This document shows, piece after piece, positions 61,873-64,000 of a stretch of 64,000 bases of DNA (positions are counted from its first letter, which is position 1; each line of letters begins with the position of its first letter). Origin of the DNA: Salvelinus alpinus. Its lineage: Eukaryota; Chordata; Actinopteri; Salmoniformes; Salmonidae. Location: NCBI RefSeq assembly GCF_045679555.1, contig NC_092122.1, forward strand, positions 11,815,043 to 11,879,042, read 5' to 3'. Below the pieces are notes generated by a model. That model saw only the letters and a list, made by a program, of their open reading frames with translations. It made no database searches and was not told the DNA's origin. Made by a program: the position numbers and the translations under genes.

Positions 61873-63018
61873 CAAAGTCATGTTGAAATGCCCCTCCCCA
61901 ACTGATACTGCTGTGTGCTTTTCACTTCCTGGATTAGAGTTAACCCTTTACATGGCTGTTGTCTGTATCTGATTCATTCATATCTATCGTTTTAATATTG
62001 TTACCCATTAAGTCACTACAGCTTCAATTACTGTATTCTTTCAAGAATAACGGTCGGTGTATGAAACTATGAATCACTAGTCTTCATTTTCTATGAAGAG
62101 GGTCAATGGAAATAAAGAGGACAATAACCTGATGCTGCTGCCACCCAGAGAACAGAGTTTAAGCTTCACAATGGGATCTATTGGCAGGAAAAGAAGGAGC
62201 TGTGATGAGTGTATTGTAGACTCTGTAGACTAGGATGAAATACAGTTATCAATCCGCCTTACACAACCTGTTCAAATATGGAGAGAGGTGAAGGATAGAG
62301 AGAATGGAATATACTGTAATGTGCTCTTCCAAAATGTCATCCATTTCCAATAACTTACCCCCTCCTAACACACACACACCGTGTAGAGGACTTGGGGCAG
62401 TCTGTCTCTCACAGCCTGGAATTCACAGGCCACACAGGTATTCAGCTGACAGTGTACCAATCAAACATATACTAACATACACACACTGTGTAGAGAGAGC
62501 GAGAGAGACAGAGAGAGAGCGGGAGAAAGAGAGAGCGAGAGAGAGAGAGCAGGAGAAAGAGAAAGAGAGAAAGACAGACGTTCCAACAATCAATAGCACC
62601 TTGTTACCCTCTCGTACCTCATTGGCAGTCACATGACCAATCAGGCGCTCTAGGATTGGGTAGTGGGTGGCAGGGCACACACTTTAGCACAGTACGTCTT
62701 ACGTCATTCTGACCCCCCCACCCCCTCCCTCAACCCCACAACTCCCCGCTCCTCTTCCAAAACGCTACCCCTGACACCAGACACCCCACTGGGGCTTACA
62801 CTGGCTCCAATACCCCTCTCTGACCTCTGACCTCACACACATCATATCAATGGGACTTTACAGGAGTGAGGAGGTGTGGGAAACTCCCTGGCGGAAAATG
62901 ATATATGTCCACGTGCACCCAGTCTAAACTTAGCTGTTAAACACCAGTTTGATGGCTTCTTGTATACTTTTAAAATGTGTTCTGTGATGAATAGTTTGCA
63001 GAAAGAGAGCGAGAGAGA

Positions 63019-63056
<38 letters not shown>

Positions 63057-63380
63057 TTATGAGACAGAAAAAGTGCATGACAGATATACATTGAATGTAC
63101 AAAACATTAAGAACACCTGCTCTTTCCATGACAGACTGACCAGGTGAATCCAGGTGAAAGCTAAGATCCCTTATTGATGTCACTTGTTAATTCAGCTGAC
63201 AGTGTACCAATCAAACATATACTAACATACACACCGTGTAGAGGACTTGGGGCAGTCTGTCTCCCACAGCCTGGAATTCACAGGCCACACAGGTATTCAG
63301 CTGACAGTGTACCAATCAAACACATACTAACACACACACACGCACCGTTGCAGGGGCATCGCTCACATTAGGATCCACCT
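61873..63380. other. Diverged upstream region of TRIM copy D
   Basis: Only patches resemble the other blocks: 62380-62470 (GTGTAGAGGACTTGGGGCAG and following). That patch is repeated at 63236-63330, and the nearby TTCAGCTGACAGTGTACCAA recurs at 62441, 63191 and 63296. There are (GA)-rich runs at 62488-62578 and 63000-63062. No gene was seen. Confidence 0.55.
63092..63190. mobile_element. Fragment of the Tc1-like repeat also seen at 27199
   Basis: ACAAAACATTAAGAACACCT through TTATTGATGTCACTTGTTAA matches the left end of the element at 27199. It is truncated and then joined to a duplicate of local sequence (TTCAGCTGACAGTGTACCAA). Confidence 0.7.
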
Positions 63381-64000
63381 GATTCTACAGCAGCAGCTCA
63401 CATCATCAGACAGCCGGGAGAAAACACAATACAGGAAGAATCTCGTTCTCATACTAATCTCACCTGTAACTCCCCCTCCTCTCTTCCCTCTCTCTCTGTA
63501 TTATAGAACCAGGAACCACCTGACAAGAACACTGCTCTGTCACCACACACACTATAAACCCTGACAAGGTTACTGTTTTATGGGGTAAAATCATATTTTC
63601 CACAGAGGGCAGACCAGGCGGTATGAGTTTTCCATGATGCCATTTATGAGGAGCAAGACCAGACAGAGAGCTGCCTGAAACCCTCTTACAGAGAAACAGT
63701 GTAACAAGGCTTCAGGTCAGTGAAATCCCATGAGAGGGCAGAGAGAAAAAGATGGGAGAGTGGGAAGAAGAGAGGAGAAAGGAAGAAGAGAGGCGAGTGA
63801 TTGTAGAGAGGGAGAGGGTGCACTGGTGAAAGGGAGCAATGTTTACGCCAGCAGCACAACACAGGATGTTTCCACTGTATGTGACCAGACAACACACACA
63901 CACACACACAAAAGGACTAAGTGAGGTCACACTGAGACCACACCCTGAGATGGCCGATTTAGATAAGAGGAGTGTGGGATATCTAATACCTCCACTATCC
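63381..64000. other. Duplicated spacer, block 4 (runs off the window)
   Basis: Counterpart of 39060-39760, with the purine-rich stretch, a single 33-bp unit (63855-63890), a short (CA)n and GAGGAGTGTGGGATATCTAA near the end. A fifth block may follow beyond 64000. Confidence 0.7.

Overview
The window is eukaryotic and almost certainly from a salmonid fish (Salmo, Oncorhynchus, Salvelinus or a relative). The evidence is spliced vertebrate genes with canonical GT/AG borders, (CA)n tracts of 100 bp or more, several Tc1/mariner-like families, a tRNA-derived SINE, a gypsy-type solo LTR and a dense load of minisatellites. I cannot decide the species from the sequence.

Left part (1-15 kb): the last five coding exons (1408-13307, + strand) of a SLC41-family Mg2+ transporter, most likely slc41a2. 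Its last intron (8.5 kb) holds a decayed TRIM gene on the same strand, a 453-bp-arm inverted repeat, a solo LTR split by a Tc1-like element, and two LINE reverse-transcriptase remnants. The middle (15-26 kb) is 3'UTR and intergenic DNA with a 24-bp array and a 2.9-kb, 52-bp minisatellite. At 26462-29101 (- strand) are the last two coding exons of chst11 (chondroitin 4-O-sulfotransferase 1). The two genes converge, as SLC41A2 and CHST11 do on human chromosome 12, which supports both calls.

Right part (36.5-64 kb): a tandem cluster of four bloodthirsty-like TRIM genes (RING, B-boxes, coiled coil, PRY-SPRY), all on the - strand, each with an intronless coding exon behind a short non-coding first exon. 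Two are intact (45593-47233 and 59903-61540). One has a 2-bp frameshift (36498-38169). One has a premature stop and a B-box deletion (54625-56223). They sit in duplicated blocks of about 9 kb. Each block consisted originally of TRIM gene, promoter with an ISRE/IRF-like motif, (CA)n, a hAT-like MITE whose end expanded into a 43-bp minisatellite, a solo LTR, a 39-bp satellite and a Tc1 remnant. Later deletions, expansions and a new Tc1 insertion made the blocks differ. Because the 5' exons of chst11 are not seen, the cluster may lie inside a chst11 intron.

The TRIM proteins are probably cytosolic E3 ubiquitin ligases of innate immunity. The ISRE-like motif upstream of all five copies suggests interferon control. 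Nothing here looks like a new enzymatic system. The most notable content is the cluster's birth-and-death history, its shared regulatory motif and the nested repeats between copies.
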